Notes: generated from the letters alone by a model not told the origin. A stretch of 64,000 nucleotides of DNA from JBBQFI01 sp038321775 (GCA_038321775.1 JBBQFI010000006.1:124001-188000); one strand, 5' to 3'. Shown: positions 25,943 to 35,263, counted from the first letter of the stretch. A program made the numbers and translations.

Positions 25943-28102
25943 TCAGCGAGAAAGAAGTTTTTTTAGCTTGGAAACTTCTGTTACTGGCGCCTGACAGGTA
26001 AAGTTTTCGCAAACATAACCGGCCGCTTTCCCATCAATCCGCTTCATCTCGCGCACGGCTTCCAGTTTTTCACCAAGAAATTTCTGACCTTCGCCTTCAT
26101 CGGCCAGAATCAAGATCGAGTCTGGTAGATAATGACGCCGAACTTCCCGCAAGAGCTCCTTCGTGTCTGGTTTATCCTTATCTCCCGCAATTACGATCTG
26201 GCGCGGTTTGCCTAACGAATAATCCAGCGCGACGAGCATTTGCGGCAACGCCATCGGGGCCCGATTGAGAACCGGCGCGAAGGCGTTCATCGTTTGCTCG
26301 CCGCGTTCTTTGTCCGCCTTCGAGTCGCGCAGTTGCGCAAGTCGCAACAGATTGAGCGCGGCGATCGAGTTCGGCGAAGGCTCCGCGCCGTCATTATCTT
26401 CTTTCATCCGGAGCAGCACGCTTTTGTCATCGCCCGTCGTGCTAAAGTAGCCGCCGTTTTTCTTATCGAGAAAAAGCCGGTCCTGCGTTTCCTGCAGTTC
26501 GACCGCAAACTTGAGCCAGCGAACCTCAAATCCTGCTTCGTAAAGATCAAGCAACCCTTGGATGACAAAGGCATAATCTTCCGCGAATCCAGCGACCGCG
26601 CCTTTTCCCTCGCGATAATTTCGGACAAGCGTTTTGCTCGATTCATCGTACAAATTCGCGCGGATAAATTCAGCAGCGCGATTTGCGGATTTCAGATAAG
26701 TCGGGTCATCGGTTAGCTGCGCTCCGCGCGCGAAAGCCGAAATCGTCAATCCATTCCAAGCGGTGATGATTTTGTCATCGAGATGAGGCCGAGGTCGCTT
26801 CTCGCGAATCCGGAACAAAATTTCGCCGCTCTTTTGCAGTGAATCGCTGATCTCCTTCTCACTTTTCTTAAATTGTTTCGCGGTCTCGGCGATCGTGTGG
26901 CGCTCGATCAGAATATTTTTGCCGCCAAATTCCTGCTGCGGATCGCTTCCAGGCGGTGCATTCCCCTCCTCCTCCACTCCATAGTGATACTCGAAAGCTT
27001 CAGCGTCTTTGCCTAACGAATCGTCGATTTCTTTTTTCGTCCAAACGTAGAACGCACCTTCCGCATGCTCGGGTTTATCGTGTTTGATCAAACTGTCCGC
27101 ATCTTCCGCGGAAAAAAAACCACCGCCTTTGGAAGTCATGTCGCGCCGGACATAGTCGAGTACACCGCGCGCGATCTTTTCAAACTGCGCATCGCGCGTG
27201 ATCTGAAATGCATCGAGATAGGCAATCGCGAGCTGCGCCTGATCATAAAGCATTTTTTCGAAATGCGGCACGTGCCACAAGGCATCGACGGAGTAGCGAT
27301 GGAAACCGCCGCCGAGATGATCGTGAATTCCACCGGCAGCCATCTTGCGCAGCGTAAATAGATTCATCTCCAACGCATGTTTGCCGCTGGAAGATTTCAC
27401 GCGATCACGCGCGTAAATGCGGAACAAAAAATTGAGCGTCGCCGGCCGCGGAAATTTTGGCGCGCTGCTAAAACCGCCCTCATGCGCGTCATAAGAACGC
27501 GATAACTGCTGGTATCCTGCTTCCAGGATTTTCGAATCGAGTGCACCGCTTTTTTCCGCTGACAAACTGCCGGCTTCGCGCAACGCTGCGATAATCTTGG
27601 CGCCCTGCTCCGCGATCTTAGCGTGATCCTGTTTCCACGCTGCCGCGATGCCTTCGAGCACTTTCGGAAATCCCGGCTGACCGTTACGATCCTCCGGCGG
27701 GAAATAAGTTCCGCCGACAAATGGCTGTAGATCCGGCGTCAACCAGACACTCATTGGCCAGCCGCCACCACCCGTCGTCGCCTGCACAAAAGTCATGTAA
27801 ACGCGATCCACATCGGGGCGCTCTTCGCGATCGACTTTGATGTTCACAAATTCACGATTCATGATCTTCGCGGTCGCGGGATTCTCGAACGACTCGTGCG
27901 CCATAACATGGCACCAGTGACAGGTGGAATAACCAATGGAGAGAAAGATTGGTTTGTTCTCCTTGCGCGCCCGCGCGAAAGCCTCCTCGCCCCAGGGATA
28001 CCAATCCACGGGATTATGCGCGTGCTGCAGAAGGTAAGGCGATTTTTCACGCGCCAGACGATTCGTATGCTGTGCAATTTCTGGCGCAGTTTCAGCACTC
28101 AT
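25943..28102 (-). CDS. DUF255 thioredoxin-like/glycosidase-fold protein (YyaL/SPATA20 type)
   Basis: The protein of 719 residues starts with a thioredoxin-like domain containing YSTCHWCHVMAHESFENP. It then has the conserved region KVDREERPDVDRVYM, TTGGGGWPMSVWLTPDLQPFVGGTYFPP, and a long alpha/alpha-barrel part with the repeats typical of the family, ending EVRRHYLPDSILILADEGEG. It is the normal length for the YyaL family (about 700). The CxxC pair suggests a thiol-linked role, but no biochemical function is agreed. I used the ATG at 28102, since the extra five codons upstream are not conserved-looking. It carries two GCCTAACGA motifs (26210, 27011). Confidence 0.93.
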   Translation of the reverse strand: MSAETAPEIAQHTNRLAREKSPYLLQHAHNPVDWYPWGEEAFARARKENKPIFLSIGYSTCHWCHVMAHESFENPATAKIMNREFVNIKVDREERPDVDRVYMTFVQATTGGGGWPMSVWLTPDLQPFVGGTYFPPEDRNGQPGFPKVLEGIAAAWKQDHAKIAEQGAKIIAALREAGSLSAEKSGALDSKILEAGYQQLSRSYDAHEGGFSSAPKFPRPATLNFLFRIYARDRVKSSSGKHALEMNLFTLRKMAAGGIHDHLGGGFHRYSVDALWHVPHFEKMLYDQAQLAIAYLDAFQITRDAQFEKIARGVLDYVRRDMTSKGGGFFSAEDADSLIKHDKPEHAEGAFYVWTKKEIDDSLGKDAEAFEYHYGVEEEGNAPPGSDPQQEFGGKNILIERHTIAETAKQFKKSEKEISDSLQKSGEILFRIREKRPRPHLDDKIITAWNGLTISAFARGAQLTDDPTYLKSANRAAEFIRANLYDESSKTLVRNYREGKGAVAGFAEDYAFVIQGLLDLYEAGFEVRWLKFAVELQETQDRLFLDKKNGGYFSTTGDDKSVLLRMKEDNDGAEPSPNSIAALNLLRLAQLRDSKADKERGEQTMNAFAPVLNRAPMALPQMLVALDYSLGKPRQIVIAGDKDKPDTKELLREVRRHYLPDSILILADEGEGQKFLGEKLEAVREMKRIDGKAAGYVCENFTCQAPVTEVSKLKKLLSR

Positions 28103-28170
28103 CTGGTTAGGCGTCACGGCCTCACATTCTTGGCATTACGAGCGAAGTCGAGAAATCTCTTCGAGCGTTC

Positions 28171-28764
28171 CTAACGAGCGGCGTTGGCGACGATTTCGAA
28201 ATCCACCGGGACTTTGTCGCTAATCATCGAAACTGTTTCCAGGGTCTTGCTGAATTGCAGTGCAAACTCGCGGCGACTCAACGGCGTGGTCGTCACCTGC
28301 CAGCGCGTAGTTTTCTCTCCCTCTTTGCTGAGCAATTTCACATGCAGCGTCCGCGGCTTCGTGACTCCGTTCATAGTAAAATCCCCGAGGATATCGCCAG
28401 AATCCGGACTTATTTGTTTCACGCTCCGGCTCTTGAAAGTGATTTCGGGAAACTTCGACGCATTGAAAAATTCCGCGCTGCACAAGTGTGCGTCGCGCTT
28501 TGCGATTCCGGTATCGATGCTTTTTACCTGAATCGTCACCGTCACTGTGGACTGCTCCGGATGCTGACGGTCCAGTTCGATCGTGCCTTCAAATTGTTTA
28601 AAACTTCCCGTTACCGTCCCGAGAGCCTGATGCACTTTGAACCCGATCCTTGAATGCGCCGGATCGATTTTAAAAGCGTCGTTGGCGGACGCAATTTGCG
28701 CGGATGCCACAAACACCAGCACCGAATGAAAAACGCGAGATAATCTCATCGAGCTGAACTTCAC
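28171..28764 (-). CDS. YceI-family periplasmic lipocalin-like protein
   Basis: The 197 residues begin with a signal peptide and show the YceI beta-barrel: FKIDPAHSRIGFKVHQALGTVTGSFKQFEGTI, TVTVTIQVKSIDTGIAKRDAHLCSAEFFNASKFPEITF, GDFTMNGVTKP, and the ending VPVDFEIVA. The family binds isoprenoid lipids in its barrel. The likely start is the GTG at 28764, which overlaps the recO stop (GTGA), or the ATG five codons later. The overlap suggests coupling to recO. A CCTAACGA motif abuts its 3' end (28170). Confidence 0.93.
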   Translation of the reverse strand: MKFSSMRLSRVFHSVLVFVASAQIASANDAFKIDPAHSRIGFKVHQALGTVTGSFKQFEGTIELDRQHPEQSTVTVTIQVKSIDTGIAKRDAHLCSAEFFNASKFPEITFKSRSVKQISPDSGDILGDFTMNGVTKPRTLHVKLLSKEGEKTTRWQVTTTPLSRREFALQFSKTLETVSMISDKVPVDFEIVANAAR

Positions 28765-29351
28765 GGTTCCGCACGTTTGGCGTCAACGTTTTTGTCGTTG
28801 ACGGCGCTCACAGCCTTAAGTGCCTTTAAAAGCGGTGTGCGGGAAAGCGGCAGCCGACCAAACAAATTTCCAAGCGCAAACGCAGGATCGCCTTTTAGCA
28901 CTTTTGCATCGTGCACACCCGCGATACGCGCGAGCTCGGCTTCGAAATGCGCGACCGCCTTCAGAATTGGATCGCGTTCGTTGAGATAACCAAAGGCGCG
29001 GCGTAACAGCGCGAAAAGTTCCGGCTCGTGATGATCGGACTCGGTGCAAATCTCGATCAACTCGACAAAGTAAGCGGCCGCTTGCGTGCGCAAATGACTC
29101 TTGCGGATTCCGCCGAAAGGATTTCGCAGAACGACCTCGGTCAATGTGTGCAGGCTGGATTTGCGACTGCGCGCAATCTGAATTTCCGCTTCAAAAAACA
29201 GATCAAGCTTACCGGCAAAAGAACTCTTCGGACGGCGCGCGCCTTTCGCGACCGTTTGAATGCAGCCTAACGATTCGGTGCACCACGAGATGATTAAGCT
29301 GGTGTCGCTCAGTTTTCGTTTGCGCAAAAGAATCGCGACCGTGTTTTCCAT
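28761..29351 (-). CDS. recO: DNA repair protein RecO
   Basis: The protein of 196 residues has an N-terminal OB-fold (TVAILLRKRKLSDTSLIISWCTESLGCIQTVAKGARRPKSSFAGKLDLFFEAEIQ) followed by the helical domain typical of RecO (LRTQAAAYFVELIEICTESDHHEPELFALLRRAFGYL). RecO loads RecA onto SSB-coated single-stranded DNA together with RecR. It is shorter than E. coli RecO (242) and lacks a zinc-binding cysteine cluster. I use the ATG at 29351; a TTG one codon before is the alternative. Its end overlaps the YceI start. A GCCTAACGA motif lies inside at 29265. Confidence 0.85.
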   Translation of the reverse strand: MENTVAILLRKRKLSDTSLIISWCTESLGCIQTVAKGARRPKSSFAGKLDLFFEAEIQIARSRKSSLHTLTEVVLRNPFGGIRKSHLRTQAAAYFVELIEICTESDHHEPELFALLRRAFGYLNERDPILKAVAHFEAELARIAGVHDAKVLKGDPAFALGNLFGRLPLSRTPLLKALKAVSAVNDKNVDAKRAEP

Positions 29352-29477
29352 CAATCCAAATTACCGCGAGGTGCATACGAAAGCGAAAAGCGACGAAGGA
29401 TGAATGCGTTGGAAAAAATGTTCGATTAGCGTCAATCGTTGATTGGAAATTCATCTGACTCGGACCAAACTCAATTG

Positions 29478-30401
29478 ATGGAGAAACGCCAGATCGGTTC
29501 CCTCGAAGTTTCGGTCGTCGGATTGGGGTGTAACAACTTCGGCTGGCGTATCGATGCCGATGCGACAAAACAAGTGGTCGATGCAGCACTCGATGCCGGC
29601 ATCAACTTCTTCGATACGGCGGATATTTACGGCAAAGGACAAAGCGAAGAATTTCTCGGGCGCGCGCTTGGCTCACGGCGCGAAGGCATTTTTGTCGCGA
29701 CGAAGTTCGGAATGGAGATGGACAAACGGCACAAAGGCGCCAAACCGGAATACGTCAAGCAGGCGCTGGAGGCGAGTCTGCGACGGCTCGGAACCGATTG
29801 GATCGATCTCTATCAATTGCACCAGCCCGATCCGGAAACGCCGATCGGCGAAACGTTGTACGCGCTCAATGAATTAGTGCGCTCTGGGAAAGTGCGTGAG
29901 ATCGGCTGCTCGAACTTCACGGTCGAACAACTGCGCAAAGCGGAAGTCGCAGCCATGAACGGTGCGCATTTCGTGAGCGTGCAAAATGAATTCAGTCTTT
30001 TCCACCGCGGACCGGAGAAAGACATTCTAGTCGATTGCGAACACGCCGGAATTGCCTTTCTGCCTTATTTTCCGCTGGCGAGCGGTCTGCTCACCGGCAA
30101 ATATCGCAAAGGTCAAAAACCACCGGAAGGCAGCCGCGCGGCCGAAGGTTTTGGGCCGAAGGTTTTCACACGAAAGAATCTTGCGATTATCGAAAACCTA
30201 ATCGACTTCGCCCAATCCCGTAATCACACCATCCTTGAGCTGGCTTTCGGATGGTTACTGGCGCATAAGCCGGTCGCATCCGTCATCGCCGGCGCCAGTA
30301 AACCGGACCATGTAAAAACAAACGTGATGGAAGCCGAGGGCTGGCAGTTAACGGAAGAAGAAATGGCTGAGATCGACAAGATCATGCCGCCATCGGAGTG
30401 A
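29478..30401 (+). CDS. Aldo/keto reductase
   Basis: The 307 residues form the AKR TIM barrel: LGCNNFGWRIDADATKQVVDAALDAGINFFDTADIYGKGQSEEFLG (conserved D and Y), VATKFGM with the catalytic Lys, the signature LRRLGTDWIDLYQLHQPDPETPIGETL, GCSNFTVEQL, and IAGASKPDHVKTNVMEAEGWQL near the cofactor-binding C terminus. It reduces aldehydes or ketones with NADPH; the substrate is unknown. The ATG at 29478 is chosen because the residues before it (from 29439) are not conserved in the family. It is a single gene. Its downstream region holds the TCGTTAGGC motif at 30408. Confidence 0.93.
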   Translation: MEKRQIGSLEVSVVGLGCNNFGWRIDADATKQVVDAALDAGINFFDTADIYGKGQSEEFLGRALGSRREGIFVATKFGMEMDKRHKGAKPEYVKQALEASLRRLGTDWIDLYQLHQPDPETPIGETLYALNELVRSGKVREIGCSNFTVEQLRKAEVAAMNGAHFVSVQNEFSLFHRGPEKDILVDCEHAGIAFLPYFPLASGLLTGKYRKGQKPPEGSRAAEGFGPKVFTRKNLAIIENLIDFAQSRNHTILELAFGWLLAHKPVASVIAGASKPDHVKTNVMEAEGWQLTEEEMAEIDKIMPPSE

Positions 30402-30431
30402 GACTTCTCGTTAGGCTGCGCCTGACAACGA

Positions 30432-31400
30432 TTAACGAGCAATCAGTTCGCTAAATTTTTCCAGATCGATATTACCGCCCGACACAACCGCGACGATCGG
30501 TCCGTTCCCAGCTTTTCCGGTTAAAGCAGCAGCAAGCCCGAGCGCGCCGGCACCTTCGGAAATGATCCGCACTTTTTCTGCCATCAAACGCATGGCGTTC
30601 CTCGTCTCTTCCAGACTAACGACAATGGAGCCATCAACCAATGGCTTCATCCGTTCCCACATGCGGGGAAAGATGCTTTGACCGCCCGCGCCATCGACAA
30701 ACGAATATTTCCAGTCCTTGAAAACTTGCGGTGAATTTTTCTCGAACGATAGCGCTGCCGGAGATGCCGTTTCGGGTTCAGCGCCCCAAACTTTAATATC
30801 GGGCTTCATCGCCTTGATTCCCGCGGCGACGCCTGCAATAAGTCCGCCTCCGCCAATGCCTGCTATCACAGCCGCGGTGTCGGGCGCGTCTTCAAGAATC
30901 TCGAGGCCCATCGTCGCATGACCGGCAATGAAATTGTGATCGTCGAATGGATGCACAAACGTCCCATCAATTCCGGGAAACGAACGCTCTTCCAGTGCCT
31001 GCCAGGCTTTTTCAAACGGGACGGGGAACAACGTTGCTCCCAGTGCGCGCATTCGCTCGATTTTCGATTTTGGCGCAGTCTCAATCACGACAACCGCGCA
31101 GGGAATGCCCGCTTTTCTCGCCGCATACGCAACACCCTGGCCGGCGTTTCCTGCACTGATGGTCCACACGCCGCGTTGTCGTTCGGCATCGGATAACATC
31201 GCAACTGCATTCGCGGCGCCTCGCAGTTTGTAGGCGTTGATCGGCTGTAAGTTTTCCAACTTAAGCCGGATGTCGGGATAATCGGGTCCGAGTTCCAATC
31301 GCACCAGCGGCGTGCGAACGATCGTATCCGCGATTCGCTTCTGCGCGTCACGGATCTCGGACAATTGTATTGGTCGGACCGGCTCGAGCGCTGCAGGCAT
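30432..31400 (-). CDS. Threonine/serine dehydratase-like PLP enzyme
   Basis: The 322 residues are a fold-type II PLP enzyme: TPLVRLELGPDYPDIRLKLENLQPINAYKLRGAANAV (Schiff-base Lys in AYKLRGA), TISAGNAGQGVAYAARKAGI, the glycine loop AGIGGGGLIAGVAAGIKAM, and a C-terminal SGGNIDLEKF. It deaminates threonine or serine; the short length without an ACT regulatory domain fits a catabolic or serine racemase-like form. The neighbours are not amino-acid biosynthesis genes. It converges on the aldo/keto reductase gene. Confidence 0.9.
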   Translation of the reverse strand: MPAALEPVRPIQLSEIRDAQKRIADTIVRTPLVRLELGPDYPDIRLKLENLQPINAYKLRGAANAVAMLSDAERQRGVWTISAGNAGQGVAYAARKAGIPCAVVVIETAPKSKIERMRALGATLFPVPFEKAWQALEERSFPGIDGTFVHPFDDHNFIAGHATMGLEILEDAPDTAAVIAGIGGGGLIAGVAAGIKAMKPDIKVWGAEPETASPAALSFEKNSPQVFKDWKYSFVDGAGGQSIFPRMWERMKPLVDGSIVVSLEETRNAMRLMAEKVRIISEGAGALGLAAALTGKAGNGPIVAVVSGGNIDLEKFSELIAR

Positions 31401-31602
31401 AATTCAGTTTCAGCAATAATCGCGTGGTCGCCAGATACAAATTATTATCAACGACGGGCGCGCCTGTTTGTTACTGTTCTCGCCATCGCCAGCGGGAATA
31501 TTCAGGCGAACAGTGCGATGGTTTCCGATACTAACCGACTTCAATTTTTGTTAAGAAATAACGAAAAGCTGCAGTCATCACTAAACGCGAAAGACAATTA
31601 CC

Positions 31603-31890
31603 ATGTCAGCATATGTTATCGTTGAAATCGACGTGACCGATCCAGTCGGTTACGAGGGCTACAAGAAATTAGCCGCCGCGACCGTGGAGAAATACGGCGG
31701 CAAATATATCGCGCGAGGTGGCACGACCGAAACACTCGAAGGCGACTGGAATCCGAAACGGATTGTTATTTTGCAGTTCGAAAATATTGCGCGAGCGAAG
31801 GAGTGGCTGAACTGCGAGGAATACCGCGAACCTCGCGAGATGCGGCACCGCACAGCGAAGACAAACATGATCGTCGTTGAAGGTGTTTGA
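31603..31890 (+). CDS. DUF1330 domain protein
   Basis: The 95 residues match the DUF1330 pattern: AYVIVEIDVTDPVGYEGYKKLAAATVEKYGGKYIARGGTTETLEGDWNPKRIVILQFENIARAKEWLNCEEY. This is a dimeric ferredoxin-like (Dabb-type) fold with no agreed function. The gene is alone; the 201 bases upstream hold no gene I can support. It converges on the membrane protein gene that follows rplK. Confidence 0.9.
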   Translation: MSAYVIVEIDVTDPVGYEGYKKLAAATVEKYGGKYIARGGTTETLEGDWNPKRIVILQFENIARAKEWLNCEEYREPREMRHRTAKTNMIVVEGV

Positions 31891-31920
31891 TAAACACAAC
31901 GCTTCGAACGGAGCGACGCT

Positions 31921-32382
31921 TCAGAAAGTTGAATTCCAAGTCAGATTGAGCGCATCGATCTGCCACGGTCCATGACTGGGAGAAATTCCCATGTCGAGAT
32001 AGACCGGAGATTTGGCAAAATTCACTTGAGCGCGAAAAGTGCCCTTCGGTTCGAAGAAGTAAGAACTGAAAACAACCTTGCCTGTAATATTGATGCGCTT
32101 ATCCGGAGGGCCCAACTCGGTGATCTTCGCTAGAATACGTTCCCGAAACGACGGCGGGAACTCAACCTGCGCTTGAGGCGAAAGATTCAAGTCGATGAAA
32201 CGCGCATCGCGCTGCAGCGCAATGTGCTCCGCTACTTCGCGCGCGTAATCCCAAGCTTCCTTTTCCGTGCTGCGCCGGGTGGAAAAGAGATACCAGACCG
32301 CACCACCAATCACCGCGAGAATTACAAGGACGAGAAGAAGACCTTCGCCCGTTCCTCTAACGAGAGAGCGGCGACTCTTCAT
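31921..32382 (-). CDS. Single-pass membrane protein of unknown function, in the place of rplA
   Basis: The 153 residues have an N-terminal membrane helix (GLLLVLVILAVIGGAVWYLF) and a soluble part with EKEAWDYAREVAEHIALQRDARFIDLNLSPQAQVEFPPSFRERILAKITELGPP, ending LDMGISPSHGPWQIDALNLTWNSTF. I recognise no family. It begins 15 bases after the rplK stop and on the same strand, so it is probably transcribed with secE-nusG-rplK. In most bacteria rplA follows rplK here. Confidence 0.7.
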   Translation of the reverse strand: MKSRRSLVRGTGEGLLLVLVILAVIGGAVWYLFSTRRSTEKEAWDYAREVAEHIALQRDARFIDLNLSPQAQVEFPPSFRERILAKITELGPPDKRINITGKVVFSSYFFEPKGTFRAQVNFAKSPVYLDMGISPSHGPWQIDALNLTWNSTF

Positions 32383-32397
32383 GGATTACGCTGAAAA

Positions 32398-32823
32398 TCA
32401 GTCGGTAATCTCAAGACCCATCTGACGAGCAGTCCCGGCAATAATCCGAAAGGCCGCTTCGTCGTTGCGCGAGTTTAAGTCGTTGGCTTTTGTCTTAACG
32501 ATTTCCATCACCTGCTTGCGTGTGACCTTGCCAACCTTCGTCTTGTTAGGCTCTTTGGAGCCAGCCGCGATGTTCGCAGCTTTCTTCAAAAGGATAGCCG
32601 CAGGCGGGCTTTTCGTGATGAAGGTAAACGATTTATCTTTGAAGACTGTGATCACGACTGGAAGAATGTCGCCTGCTTGTTTTTGTGTGGCGGCGTTAAA
32701 TTCTTTGCAGAATGCCATGATGTTGACGCCGCGCGGTCCGAGAGCGGTGCCGACAGGAGGCGCTGGGTTCGCTTGCCCGGCTGGAATCTGCAATTTGACG
32801 TAAGCGACAATTTCTTTGGCCAT
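32398..32823 (-). CDS. rplK: Ribosomal protein L11
   Basis: The 141 residues are a textbook L11: AYVKLQIPAGQANPAPPVGTALGPRGVNIMAFCKEFNAATQ, then ITVFKDKSFTFITKSPPAAILLKKAA, and the C-terminal rRNA-binding part KVGKVTRKQVMEIVKTKANDLNS. It binds 23S rRNA at the GTPase centre. It lies 25 bases after nusG. The usual following genes rplA, rplJ, rplL, rpoB and rpoC are not in this window. Confidence 0.97.
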   Translation of the reverse strand: MAKEIVAYVKLQIPAGQANPAPPVGTALGPRGVNIMAFCKEFNAATQKQAGDILPVVITVFKDKSFTFITKSPPAAILLKKAANIAAGSKEPNKTKVGKVTRKQVMEIVKTKANDLNSRNDEAAFRIIAGTARQMGLEITD

Positions 32824-32848
32824 AATAAATTTTTTCTACTGAGAGATT

Positions 32849-33418
32849 TTATCCGCGCTCCACTTGCCAGTATTCGAGTTCCACTGGAGTCGCGCGACCG
32901 AAAATAGTAACGGAGACACGCAATTTGCCGCGCTCCGGATCGATTTCTTCGACAATCCCGTTTTGATTTTGGAACGGACCATCCGCTACCTTCACCGTCT
33001 CTCCGACTTCGAAGCTGACTTTCGGTTTCACCTTTTCTTCGCGCTCCTTCATCTGCGCGAGCATGTTGTCCACTTCCGCCTGTCGCATTGGAATCGGCTT
33101 GTCTTTGGTGCCGGCAAATCCAATCACGCCAGGAGTATCGCGAACGAAATACCACGTGCGCCCCACGAGCTGATTGTTCTCATCGAGCAGATGCATATTG
33201 ACGATGAGATAACCGGGGAAAAATTTTCGCGTCGTCTCGCTCTTCTTGCCGCGTTTGATTTCTGAAACGCGCTCGGTCGGTACGAGCACTTCGTAAACGA
33301 CGTCGCCCATCTCCTCGGTCTTGACGCGCTTTTCGATATTTTCCTTCACCTTGTTTTCCTGACCGGAAAGCACGTGCACCACGAACCACTGATCTTTAGC
33401 TGCAAGCGGCTTTGCCAT
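32849..33418 (-). CDS. nusG: Transcription antitermination/elongation factor NusG
   Basis: The protein of 189 residues has the NGN domain (QWFVVHVLSGQENKVKENIEKRV, KFFPGYLIVNM, WYFVRDTPGVIGFAG) and the KOW domain (VGETVKVADGPFQNQNGIVEEIDPERGKLRVSVTIFGRATPVEL). It binds RNA polymerase and Rho. The start at 33418 is the ATG of MAKPLAAKDQW; the two codons before it are TTG and ATT and were not taken. It is 2 bases from the secE stop. Confidence 0.97.
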   Translation of the reverse strand: MAKPLAAKDQWFVVHVLSGQENKVKENIEKRVKTEEMGDVVYEVLVPTERVSEIKRGKKSETTRKFFPGYLIVNMHLLDENNQLVGRTWYFVRDTPGVIGFAGTKDKPIPMRQAEVDNMLAQMKEREEKVKPKVSFEVGETVKVADGPFQNQNGIVEEIDPERGKLRVSVTIFGRATPVELEYWQVERG

Positions 33419-33420
33419 AA

Positions 33421-33639
33421 TCAATGAAAGCGGGTGAAGTAGTGGACGACGTTAACGAGAATGAAATCGAAAAGCGCAACGTAGCCACCGAGCAGAAGCA
33501 TGGCGATAATGACCACAAGCGTCGAATCGCTGAGTTCTTTGTAGCGACGAAAACCACGCTCCTTCGGATCCCAAGGCCATGAAGCTTTTTGCAGCTCCAC
33601 TTTTACTTCGGAGAAAAAGTTTTTTGTTTTGGTGATCAT
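33421..33639 (-). CDS. secE: Preprotein translocase subunit SecE
   Basis: The 72 residues have an N-terminal amphipathic part (FFSEVKVELQKASWPWDPKERGF) and one membrane helix (TLVVIIAMLLLGGYVALFDFILVNVV). The E-x-x-K-x-x-W-P motif is the SecE signature, and the single-helix form is typical outside Gammaproteobacteria. It stabilises SecY in the translocon. It lies between tRNA-Trp and nusG, as in many bacteria. Confidence 0.95.
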   Translation of the reverse strand: MITKTKNFFSEVKVELQKASWPWDPKERGFRRYKELSDSTLVVIIAMLLLGGYVALFDFILVNVVHYFTRFH

Positions 33640-33655
33640 CTTCTTTCTCTCTCCA

Positions 33656-33728
33656 CACGCCAGGAGGGACTCGAACCCCCAACCGACGGTTTTGGAGACC
33701 GCTACTCTACCAATTGAGCTACTGGCGT
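33656..33728 (-). tRNA. tRNA-Trp (anticodon CCA)
   Basis: A full cloverleaf can be drawn on the minus strand. The acceptor stem ACGCCAG/CTGGCGT pairs over 7 bases. The anticodon loop contains CTCCAAA, hence anticodon CCA, and the T-arm contains GGTTCGAGTCC. The discriminator is G, as in tRNA-Trp. No CCA is encoded at the 3' end. It is placed between tuf and secE. Confidence 0.95.
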
Positions 33729-33787
33729 AATACTACTCCGCTTCCTCTTCTCTGGAGACTAACGCCAAAGGTAGAGGAAGAGTTTTG

Positions 33788-34972
33788 TTAGTCCATGATT
33801 TCCGCCACACGACCGGCGCCGACGGTTTTTCCGCCTTCGCGAATCGCGAAACGGATTGTCTTTTCCATCGCGATTGGTGTGATCAATTCCACTTCCACCG
33901 ATACGTTGTCGCCAGGCATAACCATTTCCACGCCGTCAGGCAATTTCACCTGACCCGTTACGTCGGTTGTACGGAAATAAAACTGTGGACGGTAATTTGT
34001 GAAGAACGGCGTATGACGGCCGCCTTCCTCTTTACTCAGCACATACACTTCCGCTTTAAATTTCTTGTGCGGCTTGATCGTGCCCGGCTTCGCAATGACC
34101 TGGCCGCGCTCGACATCTTCCTTCTTCGTGCCGCGGAGAAGCACACCGACGTTGTCGCCCGCGCGCGCTTCATCCAGCAGCTTGCGGAACATTTCGATGT
34201 CGGTCGCCGTCGTCTTCGCCGTATCTCTGATCCCGACGATCTCGACTTCCTCCATTTTCTTGAGAATACCGCGTTCGACACGACCAGTCGCGACCGTGCC
34301 ACGACCTTCGATGTTGAAAACGTCTTCCACCGGCATGAGGAATGGCTGATCGATCGGCCGATCCGGTACGGGGATGTAATCATCCACGGCCGAAACGAGC
34401 GCGAGAATCTGCTTCTCCTGTTCGGCGTCGCCATTGAGCGCCTTGAGCGCGCTACCTTTTACGATCGGAATTTTGTCGCCCGGATATTCGTATTGCGTGA
34501 GCAAATCGCGCACTTCCATCTCGACGAGGTCGAGCAATTCCGGATCGTCGACCATGTCGACCTTGTTCAGGAAAACAACGATCGCTGGCACGCCGACCTG
34601 ACGCGCGAGCAGAATGTGTTCGCGTGTTTGCGGCATCGGACCATCGGCCGCACTGACGACGAGAATCGCACCGTCCATCTGCGCAGCGCCCGTGATCATG
34701 TTCTTCACGTAGTCCGCGTGGCCCGGGCAATCGACGTGCGCGTAGTGGCGCTTCTCGCTCTGATATTCAACGTGCGCGGTATTAATCGTAATGCCGCGTT
34801 CCTTTTCTTCCGGCGCGTTATCGATCGAATCGTAGGCACGCACTTCGGCCATGCCTTTTTTCGCAAGAACGCTCGTGATCGCGGCCGTCAGTGTCGTCTT
34901 GCCGTGATCTACGTGTCCGATTGTGCCGACATTAATGTGCGGCTTGTCGCGTTTAAATGATTCCTTTGCCAT
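33788..34972 (-). CDS. tuf: Elongation factor Tu
   Basis: The protein of 394 residues is full-length EF-Tu. It has the P-loop GHVDHGKTT, switch I region ERGITINTAHVEYQ, DCPGHADYVKNMITGAAQMDGAILVV, the NKVD guanine motif, and the domain 2/3 sequence RGTVATGRVERGILKKMEEVEIVG. It delivers aminoacyl-tRNA to the ribosome. The start at 34972 (MAKESFKRDKPHINV) is the family start; an ATG 15 codons upstream is not. The gene is flanked by two tRNA genes and transcribed with them. Confidence 0.98.
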   Translation of the reverse strand: MAKESFKRDKPHINVGTIGHVDHGKTTLTAAITSVLAKKGMAEVRAYDSIDNAPEEKERGITINTAHVEYQSEKRHYAHVDCPGHADYVKNMITGAAQMDGAILVVSAADGPMPQTREHILLARQVGVPAIVVFLNKVDMVDDPELLDLVEMEVRDLLTQYEYPGDKIPIVKGSALKALNGDAEQEKQILALVSAVDDYIPVPDRPIDQPFLMPVEDVFNIEGRGTVATGRVERGILKKMEEVEIVGIRDTAKTTATDIEMFRKLLDEARAGDNVGVLLRGTKKEDVERGQVIAKPGTIKPHKKFKAEVYVLSKEEGGRHTPFFTNYRPQFYFRTTDVTGQVKLPDGVEMVMPGDNVSVEVELITPIAMEKTIRFAIREGGKTVGAGRVAEIMD

Positions 34973-35021
34973 AACTGGATCTCTTTCAATTAATTCACTG
35001 GCCGATCGTGTGCTCACTCTG

Positions 35022-35094
<73 letters not shown>

Positions 35095-35263
35095 ACGACC
35101 GGTTTCTGCTCCCCGCTAAAGAAGGAAAAATCCCAGAGCCGTGTCAAACCTTGCATTTGAACGACCATGGGACCGTCTCGTTCCCCGTCAAAAAGCAGTG
35201 CGCAAACTACCAGCGCGCCTTCGAGTGTCAAAGAAATTTCTCGCACGTTTCGCGCCGCTCCAG

